Source: Planctomycetes bacterium B3_Pla
Lineage (GTDB): Bacteria > Planctomycetota > Phycisphaerae > Sedimentisphaerales > Anaerobacaceae
Reading direction: 5' to 3'
Length of the DNA: 64,000 nucleotides
Assembly (NCBI GenBank): GCA_005223045.1
Contig: NJBM01000007.1
Span: forward strand, 1-64,000
Shown here: in pieces, positions 53,173 through 62,633 of the stretch
How positions within the stretch are numbered: the stretch's first letter is position 1
Layout: every line of letters starts with the position of its first letter
The notes under the pieces: model-generated
The model's database searches: none
The model's input: the letters and a program-made list of their open reading frames with translations, nothing else
Told to the model about the DNA's origin: nothing
Program-made: the position numbers and the translations under genes

Positions 53173-53889
53173 TTACTCAGATATCGGTTCATTCATTTGT
53201 ATAAGTTTTGGCATTTTCCATAACCGGAACAGGAAATTAAAACCAAGTAAAACGGACTGAATAACCATCAGCCCTTGAACAATCGCAGCATAACCGCTTA
53301 TGGCGTAGGCGAAAATACCGAGAGAAAGAAAAAGCAGCCGGGTGTCACTGCCGGCGCAAAGCCAGGAGAAAAACGGCTCAACTCTGTTTTTAGGATAATT
53401 TTCATGGAATACAGAACGATACTTTTCCGACGATGCGGTAATAAGAAATGCCAAACCTATATAAGCAAAGAAAATAGTCCCCCATGAGACATCAGGTGAT
53501 ACTCTGTACATAGAAAGCATCAGTGCGCCCACAATAAGAAATTCGGCGATCCTGTCGACCATGGTGTCATAAAAATCACCAAGCTGGCTCGTGCTTTTAG
53601 TGAGACGCGCGATTTCCCCGTCCACACAGGACCAGATACCGAAGATCTGAATAAAAACCACTCCGGCGATAAAATATCCCAAGTATAAAAATAGAGAGGC
53701 AAAGAGAGCAAGAACAAAATCAATGCAAGTCGCTGAACTGGCGGAAATCCCTCTTCGCACACAGAAGCGAGTTATATACGCCGAGACACGGCGTTGAACC
53801 AGATAACTGTAGGCGCCGTCACTCGATTTTTTTGCGAGTTGCGGATATTTAGAATCATTCAGACTGGTTGTTTCAGATTGTCTTTCCAA
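53173..53889 (-). CDS. CDP-alcohol phosphatidyltransferase
   Basis: 238 residues, about six membrane segments. The full active-site motif D-G-x2-A-R-x8-G-x3-D-x3-D is present (from DGEIARLTKSTSQL to DTMVD). It would join a CDP-activated alcohol to a second alcohol with release of CMP. TTG start at 53889 with GAGG five bases before it. With the next two genes it suggests synthesis of a phosphodiester-linked headgroup or polymer decoration. Confidence 0.88.
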   Translation of the reverse strand: MERQSETTSLNDSKYPQLAKKSSDGAYSYLVQRRVSAYITRFCVRRGISASSATCIDFVLALFASLFLYLGYFIAGVVFIQIFGIWSCVDGEIARLTKSTSQLGDFYDTMVDRIAEFLIVGALMLSMYRVSPDVSWGTIFFAYIGLAFLITASSEKYRSVFHENYPKNRVEPFFSWLCAGSDTRLLFLSLGIFAYAISGYAAIVQGLMVIQSVLLGFNFLFRLWKMPKLIQMNEPISE

Positions 53890-53955
53890 TAATACCTCAT
53901 GATAAACAAGTTGATTTCTGTCAATTATGCTTACCCATTACAGGTGTATCTAGTC

Positions 53956-54792
53956 TTATATGGCTTTATCGAAAGTGACCTGCGTGACTGTATCGGTAGT
54001 GGCAGTATGCCCTGTGTTGAGTAAAACATATCTATTACCTTTTTTCGCAACAGTGATTCCGGAGTCTCTTTGTTTAATTAATGGATAAATCTTTTCCTGG
54101 GCTCTGGTCAGTTGATTTTCGTCGTCTATCTCCGTCCACGCCAGGTCTTCAATATAGTGGTAACGGATGGCAATGTCATCACTTATGTCAGTAAGACAAT
54201 CTTCGTAGTGATATTGACGGTTATGTTTGCATTTCTTGGGGCAAATATTGATCATCCGTCTATATAGTTCCTGAGAGATCTTAGAGATACCCACCAACTC
54301 GCCACCCAGGCAGGTAATATCACTACGCTTTTTTGACATGTTAACGACTCTTTGACCACTAATGCCAACGTAAACTTCGTCGCCCGATCCGGTTTCACCG
54401 GAAAGCAAGATGCAACTACCCAAAGAGGAACTCTGGAGTGTTTGAAGAGCTTTATACTCATAACTCAGGTCAGATTCTAAGAGCAGAAAATCACTATTAA
54501 TGTACGGAGATGCGACACAAAAAGATCGCATACTGCCACTTCCGGCAAAATCAGGATTCCATATTGTACGAATAACAGCGAATTTTTCCGAAAGTCGTTC
54601 ATAGAACTCCGGACAATAACCTGTCACAATCACAATGTCGGTTATATTGGCGTGAATAAGTTTGGCAATCGATTCCTCGATAATCGCCCTTTCTCCCAAT
54701 TTTATGAATCCTTTGGGACGATCATCCAGTGTGCCTTTGAGACGGGATCCTACCCCGGCCGCTAATATTACTGCTTGTCGAACATTAAACAT
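53956..54792 (-). CDS. Sugar/alcohol-phosphate nucleotidyltransferase (LicC-like)
   Basis: 278 residues. N-terminal ILAAGVGSRLKGTLDDRPKG is the NTP-binding loop with catalytic Lys, followed by TDIVIVTGY and LLLESDLSYEYKAL with metal-binding Asp. Similar enzymes activate phosphocholine, inositol-1-phosphate or aminoethylphosphonate with CTP; the context favours a CDP-alcohol for the neighbouring transferase. Substrate cannot be told from sequence by eye. Confidence 0.78.
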   Translation of the reverse strand: MFNVRQAVILAAGVGSRLKGTLDDRPKGFIKLGERAIIEESIAKLIHANITDIVIVTGYCPEFYERLSEKFAVIRTIWNPDFAGSGSMRSFCVASPYINSDFLLLESDLSYEYKALQTLQSSSLGSCILLSGETGSGDEVYVGISGQRVVNMSKKRSDITCLGGELVGISKISQELYRRMINICPKKCKHNRQYHYEDCLTDISDDIAIRYHYIEDLAWTEIDDENQLTRAQEKIYPLIKQRDSGITVAKKGNRYVLLNTGHTATTDTVTQVTFDKAI

Positions 54793-54809
54793 ATTACTCC
54801 AATTAGTTA

Positions 54810-55520
54810 TTATACGTTTAAATACGCCAAAACATCTGTTACTGGCCTTTTAGCGGTTGGAAACCCAGTAGGCCTGTAATGTCTATGGTCCAGTGCCGAA
54901 GGAACACAATATTCCATCCAGTCCTCTGTACCAAAATAGTCATTAAGTATCTTTATGGGATTTTGAGGGATCATCACGGAAAAATCCCGAAAAGGCCTTC
55001 TCTGTAAGGGGAAAAAGTCTTCGATATTATAGACATATTTTTCCGGCGGGAGTGTCATCGCCTTTTTCTTAACAACCGGCTCCCATACTCCCAGCCAGGG
55101 AAATTTCCAGGCAACACCTGGTATCCCCTTTCCGTTCTCCGCATAGATGCGATATCCACATCGCGTATTAGTCTTCAGGAACGGGGTGATTCGAAAAGGA
55201 CTTATCTTGCGAACATCCTGTAGAACCTGGTATCCTCGCTCTTCAAATTCTTCTACGCACCGTTTTTCAAATCTGTTTATATCAAAAATGATAATATCCA
55301 AATCGTCATCCCAAGGTATGAAATCCCCGTGCCTAAGTAGTCCAAGCAAGGTTCCAAACATCAGGCAGTAATCCACATCACCTGCCGTTAAAATCTCATC
55401 AGCATCTCTTAAGTGAGTCATTGCCTCATCTTTTTCCTGGAAAAAGCCGGTTTCTTTGAAATAAGATAGTTCTGATTTCATATTTGTCTGACATTTCCCA
55501 TTTACACACTTAACAAACAC
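54810..55520 (-). CDS. LicD-family phosphotransferase
   Basis: 236 residues. The LicD nucleotidyltransferase-fold motif CLMFGTLLGLLRHGDFIPWDDDLDI is intact, with TRCGYRIY and a C-terminal region typical of the family. LicD transfers phosphocholine (or another phospho-alcohol) from a CDP donor to a surface glycan. GTG at 55520 has GGAG six bases upstream. First gene of the four-gene block with the nucleotidyltransferase, CDP-alcohol transferase and phosphatase. Confidence 0.82.
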   Translation of the reverse strand: MFVKCVNGKCQTNMKSELSYFKETGFFQEKDEAMTHLRDADEILTAGDVDYCLMFGTLLGLLRHGDFIPWDDDLDIIIFDINRFEKRCVEEFEERGYQVLQDVRKISPFRITPFLKTNTRCGYRIYAENGKGIPGVAWKFPWLGVWEPVVKKKAMTLPPEKYVYNIEDFFPLQRRPFRDFSVMIPQNPIKILNDYFGTEDWMEYCVPSALDHRHYRPTGFPTAKRPVTDVLAYLNV

Positions 55521-55688
55521 GATTTTCTCCGTACGAAACCAATGATTCTACCACATTCACCTTGAACGGTTAGGAAATTTCTTTTCCGAGGCAGCTTTAC
55601 TGAAAATTTGCATGAAAACACGTTTATTTATCACGAACCACTTGGGAAAGTCGGGTCCAATCCACAGTTAGTATATAGTATCGAATAT

Positions 55689-56306
55689 TCATTGCCGTGT
55701 GCTTCTCGTACATTCATCATGCGAGTATCTTTTTTCATAGATGTTCCGTCGGCCGAATATCTGAGTGATAGTCGCCAGTATTATCCTTATATCGCCTGAC
55801 AAGCTTGCTGTCTCCACGTACTTGACGTCAAGTTCAAGCTTCTCTTCGTGAGTTATTCGGCCCCGCCCCGATACTTGTGCCAGGCCCGTCAAGCCGGGCT
55901 TCACGCAGAGCCGTCTTTTCTGCCGCTCACCCCACTCGGGCATTTGCGAGAGATAAAGCGGCCGAGGCCCAACAACACTCATATCTCCCTTCAGTATATT
56001 AAACAATTGCGGCAGTTCGTCAAGAGAATATTCCCGAAGAAATCTTCCGAATCTCGTCAGCCGAGTGTCTTCGCCTGATTTAGGGCTCGGGCCATACGGA
56101 TCAACATTGGCTTTCATCGTGCGAAACTTGTAAAAGACGAACGGCTTGCCGTTCATGCCTGCCCTTTCCTGCTTAAAAATGGCGGGGCCATTGCTGCTCA
56201 GTCGTATTATCAGACCTATTATAGCCAAAAGAGGCGAAAGGATTATCAGTGCCGACAGAGCAATCAAAATGTCAAATCCACGTTTTAAAACATTAAATGT
56301 ACTCAT
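55689..56306 (-). CDS. Initiating sugar-phosphate transferase (WbaP/PglC family)
   Basis: Transfers a sugar-1-phosphate to undecaprenyl phosphate to begin glycan assembly. 205 residues: re-entrant N-terminal helix (FDILIALSALIILSPLLAII), FKQERAGMNGKPFVFYKFRT, REYSLDELPQLFNILKGDMS and VVGPRPLY, then VKPGLTGLAQVSGRG. The longer frame from 56441 adds 45 residues that do not fit the family, so I use ATG 56306. Divergent from the MraY/WecA-type gene. Confidence 0.9.
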   Translation of the reverse strand: MSTFNVLKRGFDILIALSALIILSPLLAIIGLIIRLSSNGPAIFKQERAGMNGKPFVFYKFRTMKANVDPYGPSPKSGEDTRLTRFGRFLREYSLDELPQLFNILKGDMSVVGPRPLYLSQMPEWGERQKRRLCVKPGLTGLAQVSGRGRITHEEKLELDVKYVETASLSGDIRIILATITQIFGRRNIYEKRYSHDECTRSTRQ

Positions 56307-56443
56307 TACAAAGAGTTTACCCTGATAGAACCTTGCCGTCAACATCGCACCAATGGGCTGGACAGGTCCAACCATGTCCGATAGACTTGATACAATCGGC
56401 ACAGAGTTGTTTGCCCGGCAAATGCGTTGGATAGAGGACAAAT

Positions 56444-57601
56444 ATGCTGGATAATCTCATAGGTCCTGAAAGACCCCTAAGGTGGGTGCTACAATTCTGG
56501 CCCGTGCTTGCGTTTTCCTTTGCCTCGGCATTAGTTGCCACGTGGTTGTGCAAGAACATCGCACTCAAGCTGGGGATCGTTGACAAACCGGACAATCTGG
56601 TAAAAACGCACAAGGCAAGCGTCGCCTATCTTGGCGGTGTAGGCATTCTCGTCGGGTTAACTGTCGGCATACTCGTCGGGATTTACTATCTCCACGGCAG
56701 GCAACATCTCCCTGCGACGTTCAGATGGCTTTTTGGCGTTCTGGCCGGCGGCACAATAGCCTGCTTCGTAGGTCTCGCCGATGACATCTTGGATATGAAG
56801 CCATATCAGAAATTGCTCGGGCAGATCGTTGCCGCTGTCATTTTAGTTGCAGTAGGCATCAGACCCAGTCTCAGCTTCATCCATGCTTATCTCGGAATAA
56901 ACATTACCGATAACGCCGAGATTGTTCTGGGGATCCCTATCGTAATCATTTTCGTCCTCGGTGCAACGAACTCACTGAACCTTCTCGATGGTTTGGACGG
57001 TCTCTGCGCAGGCGTGACTGTCATCATCGCCGCGGCCCTTCTGGTGCTGGCGATCCACCTGGGAACCTGGGCCTCCAGCACCGTTGGCGGAGATTCGGTC
57101 CGTGTGATTGTATGTTTGGGACTTCTGGGCGCCGTATGTGGCTTTTTGCCTTTCAATCGTCATCCGGCAAAGATATTCATGGGCGACGCCGGAAGTATGC
57201 TGCTCGGATTCGTGGCGGCGACGCTTATGATTTTGTTCGCCGAGAAGGCCGTCAGATGGTGGATGGCGTCCGTTGTGGTATTCGGCCTGCCGATTCTCGA
57301 TACTGCCGTAGCATTAGTCAGGAGGTTGATCAATCGCAGACCGTTGTTTGTTTCCGACCGGGGCCACATATATGACCAAATGATTGACAGAGGAATGCCA
57401 CTCAAGAAGACCGTCGCCATCTGCTACGGCCTGGCCGCAATGTACGCACTGATAGGGCTTGGACTGAGCCTCAGGACGAAGATAAGGGCAAGATATGCCT
57501 TGATTATATACGTGCTTGTGTTTGCAGTCTCAGGCATCGTTGTCTGGAAGAAGGGCTACCTGAAAATGGAGGGCCTGCGCGGAGCCATCCGTAAAAAGTA
57601 A
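56444..57601 (+). CDS. MraY/WecA-family GlcNAc-1-phosphate transferase
   Basis: 385 residues, ten or eleven membrane helices. Conserved LADDILDMKPYQKLLGQ (catalytic Asp pair), NSLNLLDGLDGLCAG and HPAKIFMGDAGSMLLG. Of the family members, WecA/TagO-type (UDP-GlcNAc to undecaprenyl-P) fits better than MraY, since no other cell-wall genes are near. C-terminal GHIYDQMIDRGMPLKKTV resembles the WecA sugar-recognition loop. Confidence 0.88.
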   Translation: MLDNLIGPERPLRWVLQFWPVLAFSFASALVATWLCKNIALKLGIVDKPDNLVKTHKASVAYLGGVGILVGLTVGILVGIYYLHGRQHLPATFRWLFGVLAGGTIACFVGLADDILDMKPYQKLLGQIVAAVILVAVGIRPSLSFIHAYLGINITDNAEIVLGIPIVIIFVLGATNSLNLLDGLDGLCAGVTVIIAAALLVLAIHLGTWASSTVGGDSVRVIVCLGLLGAVCGFLPFNRHPAKIFMGDAGSMLLGFVAATLMILFAEKAVRWWMASVVVFGLPILDTAVALVRRLINRRPLFVSDRGHIYDQMIDRGMPLKKTVAICYGLAAMYALIGLGLSLRTKIRARYALIIYVLVFAVSGIVVWKKGYLKMEGLRGAIRKK

Positions 57602-57639
57602 TGATCCTTTGATCGAAGTATTATGGCATGCCATAGAAA

Positions 57640-58080
57640 CTACGAAATTGGATCATTTGATTCATCAATTGCCCTGTTGATATCTCGCCTAAATGACGAA
57701 ATTATTTTTTGAATATCTTCGACCAAGGGGTTTATACGCTCCCTATCAAGGTCGAACGAGTAAGCATGACTAAAAAAGTGCCGAAACGCCAGGTATCGTT
57801 TTAGTTCTTCAGCGGTTGATTTTGAGATTATATTGTATGATGTTGCTTTGGTAAGAAGGTCCTGGTGCCACGATTCACCTTCCGGCAGTTCTTTGCCAGA
57901 GGCAATTACAATCTGCTTGAGGACATTCTCAATTCCGTTGTAGAAGTTGTGAATGAGGGTTGCAACGCCTGCCAATTCGAGCGATGAAAGACGCTCAAGC
58001 AAGCTGCTGTTAGGCAATTCCGCAATAACACGCTCAATGTTCTCGAACTCAGCTTCCACCCGTTCACGTACTTTGGCCAT
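57640..58080 (-). CDS. hepT: HEPN-domain toxin (HepT-like)
   Basis: 146 residues, all helical. The HEPN ribonuclease motif with an AMPylation Tyr, R-x4-H-x-Y, is seen as Arg100, His105 and Tyr107 (FRHFFSHAY). Probable toxin of a type VII system, kept inactive by adenylylation from the MntA-like partner, whose gene precedes and overlaps it by 17 bp. Confidence 0.85.
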   Translation of the reverse strand: MAKVRERVEAEFENIERVIAELPNSSLLERLSSLELAGVATLIHNFYNGIENVLKQIVIASGKELPEGESWHQDLLTKATSYNIISKSTAEELKRYLAFRHFFSHAYSFDLDRERINPLVEDIQKIISSFRRDINRAIDESNDPIS

Positions 58081-58342
58081 ACAGCCGCACCCCTTCCCGG
58101 TAAATTAACCTGTTAAATTTACTGTCTCTTGAAAGCTCTACAAGGTCAACCGGTTTGGACAAAGCAAAGAGCAGTTCGCCGTAAAAATCAAAGAATTTCG
58201 CGGGGGCAATACCTTCGATTGCCAAGTCAATATCGTTTGACGCTCTATTCGGATCGATACTCGAACCGAATAGCAGGACGCCTTTGACATCATATCGACG
58301 GGCGATATTCACAATCATCGCTTTATCTTCTTCAGAAATCAT
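58064..58342 (-). CDS. mntA: MNT-domain antitoxin (MntA-like nucleotidyltransferase)
   Basis: 92 residues. Minimal nucleotidyltransferase with VLLFGSSIDPNRASNDIDLA (Gly26-Ser27 and Asp37, Asp39). Adenylylates and neutralises the HepT toxin in known pairs. Upstream of hepT with overlapping frames. Confidence 0.85.
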   Translation of the reverse strand: MISEEDKAMIVNIARRYDVKGVLLFGSSIDPNRASNDIDLAIEGIAPAKFFDFYGELLFALSKPVDLVELSRDSKFNRLIYREGVRLYGQST

Positions 58343-58511
58343 AATCTAATTATAGCAAACAATATAACAACCATCAATTTTTCGTTTCGTCCAACTAAAA
58401 GCCAAGTGGATCACGTTAGTCCTGTCTTAAAGATTTTTTGGCGAATTTGACAAGTGTTTTCACTTTTTTAAGAGTTGTGAATGTAGATGTCGATGCTGAA
58501 GATAAATCCGG

Positions 58512-59666
58512 CTATATTTGTGTAAAGCCGGTTATGAATTTAACGGTTTTTACGGCGGTCCTTTCATTGGCACGTGGGTGCAGCGGCAGATTCACTACCT
58601 CACGGCTGGCTTTATCTGCCTCCGGGCACATTCCGATCTCGTAGTCGTATGACGTCAGAGGTGTTTCAATCGGGTGCAGGGGACATTCGAACCAGCTTCC
58701 GAGTTCGACGCCGGCTTTGGCCGCCTGTGCGAGAGCCTTCCGTTTTTCTGTAATTCTCACCGGATACCTTACCAGAACCGGCTCGACCAAATCCATGTCA
58801 TACTTATTGCTCCGCCAGCCTCTGCCTGCAAGCAGTTCGTCATACAACTGCGTCATTTTCTTTCGGTGAGAGATGTTTGCTTCTATCTTGCCAAGCTGCC
58901 GGATTCCTGAGCGAGCCTGCACGGTACTCATACCTTTGAAGAAATCGTCCGCCTTCACCGGTTCATATTCGCTTGTGCTCGATGACCCAACCACGGCACC
59001 TTTTCTTGTGAGATATCTGAACACGTTCTGGGCAAGAGCCGTTGTCCTTGGATAAACGAGCAGCCTGTAGATAATCAATTGCGCCCGGAGCATAAAAACC
59101 TCCCAACTCGGCGGCGGGCGCATTTCGTCGGCCAGCAGCGATTCAATCTGTTCTGTCAACTTACGCTCGCTGGTTATCACCATCCCTCCCAAACCGGTAG
59201 TGTAAGGTTTGTTCCACTGAAACGAAAAATACCCGGCCCGGCCGAATGTCCCGGCAAGCTTGCCTTTGTACTTTGAGCCGAGAGCAAGACAACAATCCTC
59301 AATGACGGATATGCCTTTGCTTTGAGCTATGTCCATGATCGCATCCATCTCGCAGGGATAGCCGTATGTATGTTGTGCGACGATGACCTTTGTTTTGCTC
59401 GTAATCTTCTCTTCCAACAGATTCGCATTCATGTTGAACGTATCAGGCTCAATATCGACATAGACCGGCTTTGCCCCGACATACTTAATTGGATTGACAT
59501 TCATAACACAGGTGTAGCCGGGCAGTATGACCTCGTCGCCCTGGTTGACATCGAGCGCTCGCAGTAGCGCATACAGCGCAACTCTGCCCTTCCAAAATCC
59601 AAAGGCACGCTCGGCCCCGAAGAAATGGGCAAACTCGCGCTGGTATTCTTCAATAACCTTATTCAT
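58512..59666 (-). CDS. DegT/DnrJ/EryC1 family sugar aminotransferase
   Basis: 384 residues. PLP-dependent enzyme of nucleotide-sugar synthesis: GDEVILPGYTCVMNVNPI, VIVAQHTYGYP, VIEDCCLALGS and the PLP lysine in FSFQWNKPYTTGLGGM. Similar proteins transfer an amino group to keto-sugars or act as dehydratases; Lys is present, so an aminotransferase is likely. Followed upstream by glycosyltransferase genes. Confidence 0.85.
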   Translation of the reverse strand: MNKVIEEYQREFAHFFGAERAFGFWKGRVALYALLRALDVNQGDEVILPGYTCVMNVNPIKYVGAKPVYVDIEPDTFNMNANLLEEKITSKTKVIVAQHTYGYPCEMDAIMDIAQSKGISVIEDCCLALGSKYKGKLAGTFGRAGYFSFQWNKPYTTGLGGMVITSERKLTEQIESLLADEMRPPPSWEVFMLRAQLIIYRLLVYPRTTALAQNVFRYLTRKGAVVGSSSTSEYEPVKADDFFKGMSTVQARSGIRQLGKIEANISHRKKMTQLYDELLAGRGWRSNKYDMDLVEPVLVRYPVRITEKRKALAQAAKAGVELGSWFECPLHPIETPLTSYDYEIGMCPEADKASREVVNLPLHPRANERTAVKTVKFITGFTQI

Positions 59667-59676
59667 TGCAGCTTTG

Positions 59677-60711
59677 CTACCTCGACATTCGCATTTCCTC
59701 GGGCTTTTTCATGCCGCGTCCGTTCAGTATGCAAAATCTGACGCCACCCCACAACGAACCTAATCCATAGCCGAAATGCAGAATAGCAAAAATCAACGGC
59801 GCTACAGGCGCATATCTCCAGCCGGACTTGCACCCAACATCCAGAGCACCCGTCACCAGCGCCAGCAAATACAATCCTGCTTCAATAACCAATAGAATCC
59901 AAAGCGGCTTCCATAGAAAACCTGCCAATCCCGTCAAAAATAGCAACAAAACGAACAACAAGGGTACTAATTGCCTGAAGTTTGCGGGCCTTTTATGTTT
60001 CTGTAAAGTTCTTATCCGCCAGAAGCCGTACTGAAAATACTGCTTCCAGAGTTTACGTAGGGAACCTCGTGAAAAATATGTGCTTTGTATCGATTTCGAC
60101 ATCCATATTTTACCGCCCGCTAAGATTATTCTAAGGTTGAATTCATCATCCTGGTTCCGCACTAATTCCTCGTCGAAATAGCCGACCTTGTCCACTATCC
60201 ACTTGTGGTGCGTGCCGAAGGCAAGCGTATCGACCCAGCCTTCATAATCTCCCAGCCTGAACCTTGCATTGCCCACGCCGATTGGGGATCGCATCGCCGA
60301 GGCAATCGCCTGTCCCGTGAAGTCGTCCGCCACCGTTTCAATATGACCGCCCACTACCCAGGTATCCGGATGCTCGTGCAGGCACTGAATCGATTTGCTG
60401 ATAAAATCCGTGGGAATCTCGGCGTGTCCATCGACCCGAATAAACAGATCCCCTCGGGCGGCCCTGAGACCAATATTCATCGCCGTAGAAACAATACACT
60501 GTGGATTGTCCAGCATCTTCACTCGCCCATCCGCCTGAGACAGTTTCTTCACGGTCTCTCTGGTGCCGTCATCGCTCATGCCGTCCACGACAAGAATCTC
60601 TATCTTTTCGGCAGGATAGTCGTTGTCCAATATGCTCCTGACCGCCCGCTCGATGAATTCGGCCTCATTGCGAATCGGCATGATAATAGTAACAAGAGGT
60701 GAATCCTGCAT
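59677..60711 (-). CDS. Glycosyltransferase family 2, membrane-associated
   Basis: 344 residues. GT-A fold: VTIIMPIRNEAEFIERAV, EILVVDGMSDDGT, FIRVDGHAEIP (DxD-like) and later QYFQYGFWRIRTL, then two or three C-terminal membrane helices. ATG 60711 has AGGAG eight to nine bases upstream; the longer frame is not used. Most like the succinoglycan or exopolysaccharide glycosyltransferases. Confidence 0.88.
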   Translation of the reverse strand: MQDSPLVTIIMPIRNEAEFIERAVRSILDNDYPAEKIEILVVDGMSDDGTRETVKKLSQADGRVKMLDNPQCIVSTAMNIGLRAARGDLFIRVDGHAEIPTDFISKSIQCLHEHPDTWVVGGHIETVADDFTGQAIASAMRSPIGVGNARFRLGDYEGWVDTLAFGTHHKWIVDKVGYFDEELVRNQDDEFNLRIILAGGKIWMSKSIQSTYFSRGSLRKLWKQYFQYGFWRIRTLQKHKRPANFRQLVPLLFVLLLFLTGLAGFLWKPLWILLVIEAGLYLLALVTGALDVGCKSGWRYAPVAPLIFAILHFGYGLGSLWGGVRFCILNGRGMKKPEEMRMSR

Positions 60712-60730
60712 AAAAATGCTCCTGCGGCAA

Positions 60731-61384
60731 TTACAAATCCAAAAACAATCTAATACTTTCTCCGGATTTGCCGCTCTGGCGCCAGCCATGTTTTTTGTAG
60801 AACGTCACGGCACGGTTGTCATCACTGACAACAGATAAAGTAAGCCGCTCGTATCCTTCGGCCTTACAGGCAAGCTGGAAGGACTCGATAAGTTTTCCGG
60901 CGACACCGGTTCCTTCGCAATCAGGCAGAACACAAATCGACAGCAGGTTACCTGAACGAATCCCGGCACTTGGTGCTTTAATATTGACCGAATTCTCAGT
61001 TGTATGTTTTCGTAGTAATTTCCTTGCGAGTTCTTGAAGGAGCACTCGGCGCACCATTCGCTTACTGAGAAACTTCCAGAAAATAAGGTGGGGATAACGA
61101 AAAAGTGCCGAGTTTAGAAATTCTTCCCTGATATGGGAGTCGCCGCCTACTGCCAGACCAACAACTTTGCCGTCGGCATCAACGGCAACCCGGCAAATAC
61201 TTCTGCTATGCTTAATGAAAAATTGATAAAGTGCACAAAGCCAATTATAACCCATCTCAGTCATAAATCGTCCCGGGAAGGATTTAGTATGGCATTGAGC
61301 CATGCCTGATGCGTGGGCCTGTCCGGCCTCTATAATCTTGACAGTGTCACAGGCAGTCGAATTGTTCTTATGTTTTTGCGTCAA
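60731..61384 (-). CDS. GNAT-family N-acetyltransferase
   Basis: 217 residues. Acetyl-CoA-binding region LLSICVLPDCEGTGVAGKLI, with LSVVSDDNRAVTFYKKHGW. Probably acetylates an amino-sugar of the glycan. A TTG directly follows the stop of the upstream glycosyltransferase (TAATTG); no better start is found. Confidence 0.78.
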   Translation of the reverse strand: MTQKHKNNSTACDTVKIIEAGQAHASGMAQCHTKSFPGRFMTEMGYNWLCALYQFFIKHSRSICRVAVDADGKVVGLAVGGDSHIREEFLNSALFRYPHLIFWKFLSKRMVRRVLLQELARKLLRKHTTENSVNIKAPSAGIRSGNLLSICVLPDCEGTGVAGKLIESFQLACKAEGYERLTLSVVSDDNRAVTFYKKHGWRQSGKSGESIRLFLDL

Positions 61385-62623
61385 TTATCTTTCGCTGACC
61401 GCCTTTATGAGCACGCTTTCGAGACGGTCGGCCAATTTGTCCCGGGCAAATTCGCGCTCGGCCAGCGCGCGGGCATTCTTCCCCATCCCCCGGCACAGTT
61501 CCGGATGAGCTGCGAGATGTTCGAGCGTGTCCGCCAGCATCCCTGGGCGATGTGGATCGACCCATCGGCCACATTTATTGTCCTGTATCGTCTCGCCCAA
61601 CCAGCCCGGAACATTTATCAGCACTGGTTTACCCGCCGCCAATGCGTCAAACATCTTGTTCGGCGACCAGCTATGCTCCTTAGAAGCCCGATAGATAGTC
61701 AGGCACGCATCACAGCCGGCAACAATTTGAGCTAATTGCTCCTTGTCGGGCGCCGGATCACTAAAAATTACGTTTTTCAGTTCATATTCGCCTGCCAGCT
61801 TCTCCAATTCGAAACGTTTCCCGCCGCTGCCAAGTAGCACGATGGCAATATGGTTACTGTGACGTTCGGCAAGGATTCTCGCAGCTTCAATCACGTATTC
61901 AAGTCCGTTCGCCAAACCCATTGCCCCGAAGTAAATCGCGGCGAATCTGTCGCCCAATCCAAGCTGTTTACGTTGCGCCGAGCCATCCACATCCGGGCTA
62001 AAAAGATCCAGGTCGCTGCCGTTGGGAATCACAGTGACCTTCTTAGCCGGCACGCCCGTGTGCATGATTCCTTCCTTCATACCGGGTGAAAGAGCAACGA
62101 TATGCTTTGCCCCCTCGTATATTTTCACTGCCATTCGACGTAACCACCATATACCCAAAGGATTCTTCAAAGCCCCTACATTGACCAGGGCCTCGGGCCA
62201 CAGGTCGCGAACCTCGAAGACAAACGGAACGTCAAAGTGTTGGCCCAAAGCCAGGCCTGCCAGGCCGATAGTCAGCGGCGTGTGTGTGGCAAAGACGACG
62301 TCAGGCTTGAGTAGTCCCTTGCCGATGCGACAGGCCAACCGTGCAAACTGATAGAACTTGAGCATACGCTGCCAGCCGGTCATGCCCGTACCGACCTGTG
62401 GATCGTTGTAGGCTGCGGCAATGGCAACGACGTTTATACCTTCGGTCTCGAACTCAGCGTATTGCTCGCTTTGAGGTACTGTGAACTCCCGGTTCGCCAG
62501 CCCCGATGTAATCATTGTTACGCGGTGACCCTTGCCAACAAGTCGCCGGGCAAACTCGTAGGAGCGCGTGCCGGTCATCCCTTTTCGTGTCGCAAAGTAT
62601 TGGTGCAGATAAAGAATGTGCAT
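61385..62623 (-). CDS. Glycosyltransferase family 4 (WbuB-like)
   Basis: 412 residues. N-terminal MHILYLHQYFATRKGMTGTR, GT-B fold with VFATHTPLTIGLAGLALG, VFEVRDLWPEALV, IPNGSDLDLFSP and the C-terminal nucleotide-sugar site KEHSWSPNKMFDALAAGKPV. This is the WbuB type (amino-sugar transferases). ATG 62623 is preferred to the TTG at 62632. Confidence 0.9.
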   Translation of the reverse strand: MHILYLHQYFATRKGMTGTRSYEFARRLVGKGHRVTMITSGLANREFTVPQSEQYAEFETEGINVVAIAAAYNDPQVGTGMTGWQRMLKFYQFARLACRIGKGLLKPDVVFATHTPLTIGLAGLALGQHFDVPFVFEVRDLWPEALVNVGALKNPLGIWWLRRMAVKIYEGAKHIVALSPGMKEGIMHTGVPAKKVTVIPNGSDLDLFSPDVDGSAQRKQLGLGDRFAAIYFGAMGLANGLEYVIEAARILAERHSNHIAIVLLGSGGKRFELEKLAGEYELKNVIFSDPAPDKEQLAQIVAGCDACLTIYRASKEHSWSPNKMFDALAAGKPVLINVPGWLGETIQDNKCGRWVDPHRPGMLADTLEHLAAHPELCRGMGKNARALAEREFARDKLADRLESVLIKAVSER

Positions 62624-62633
62624 AATTATCAAC

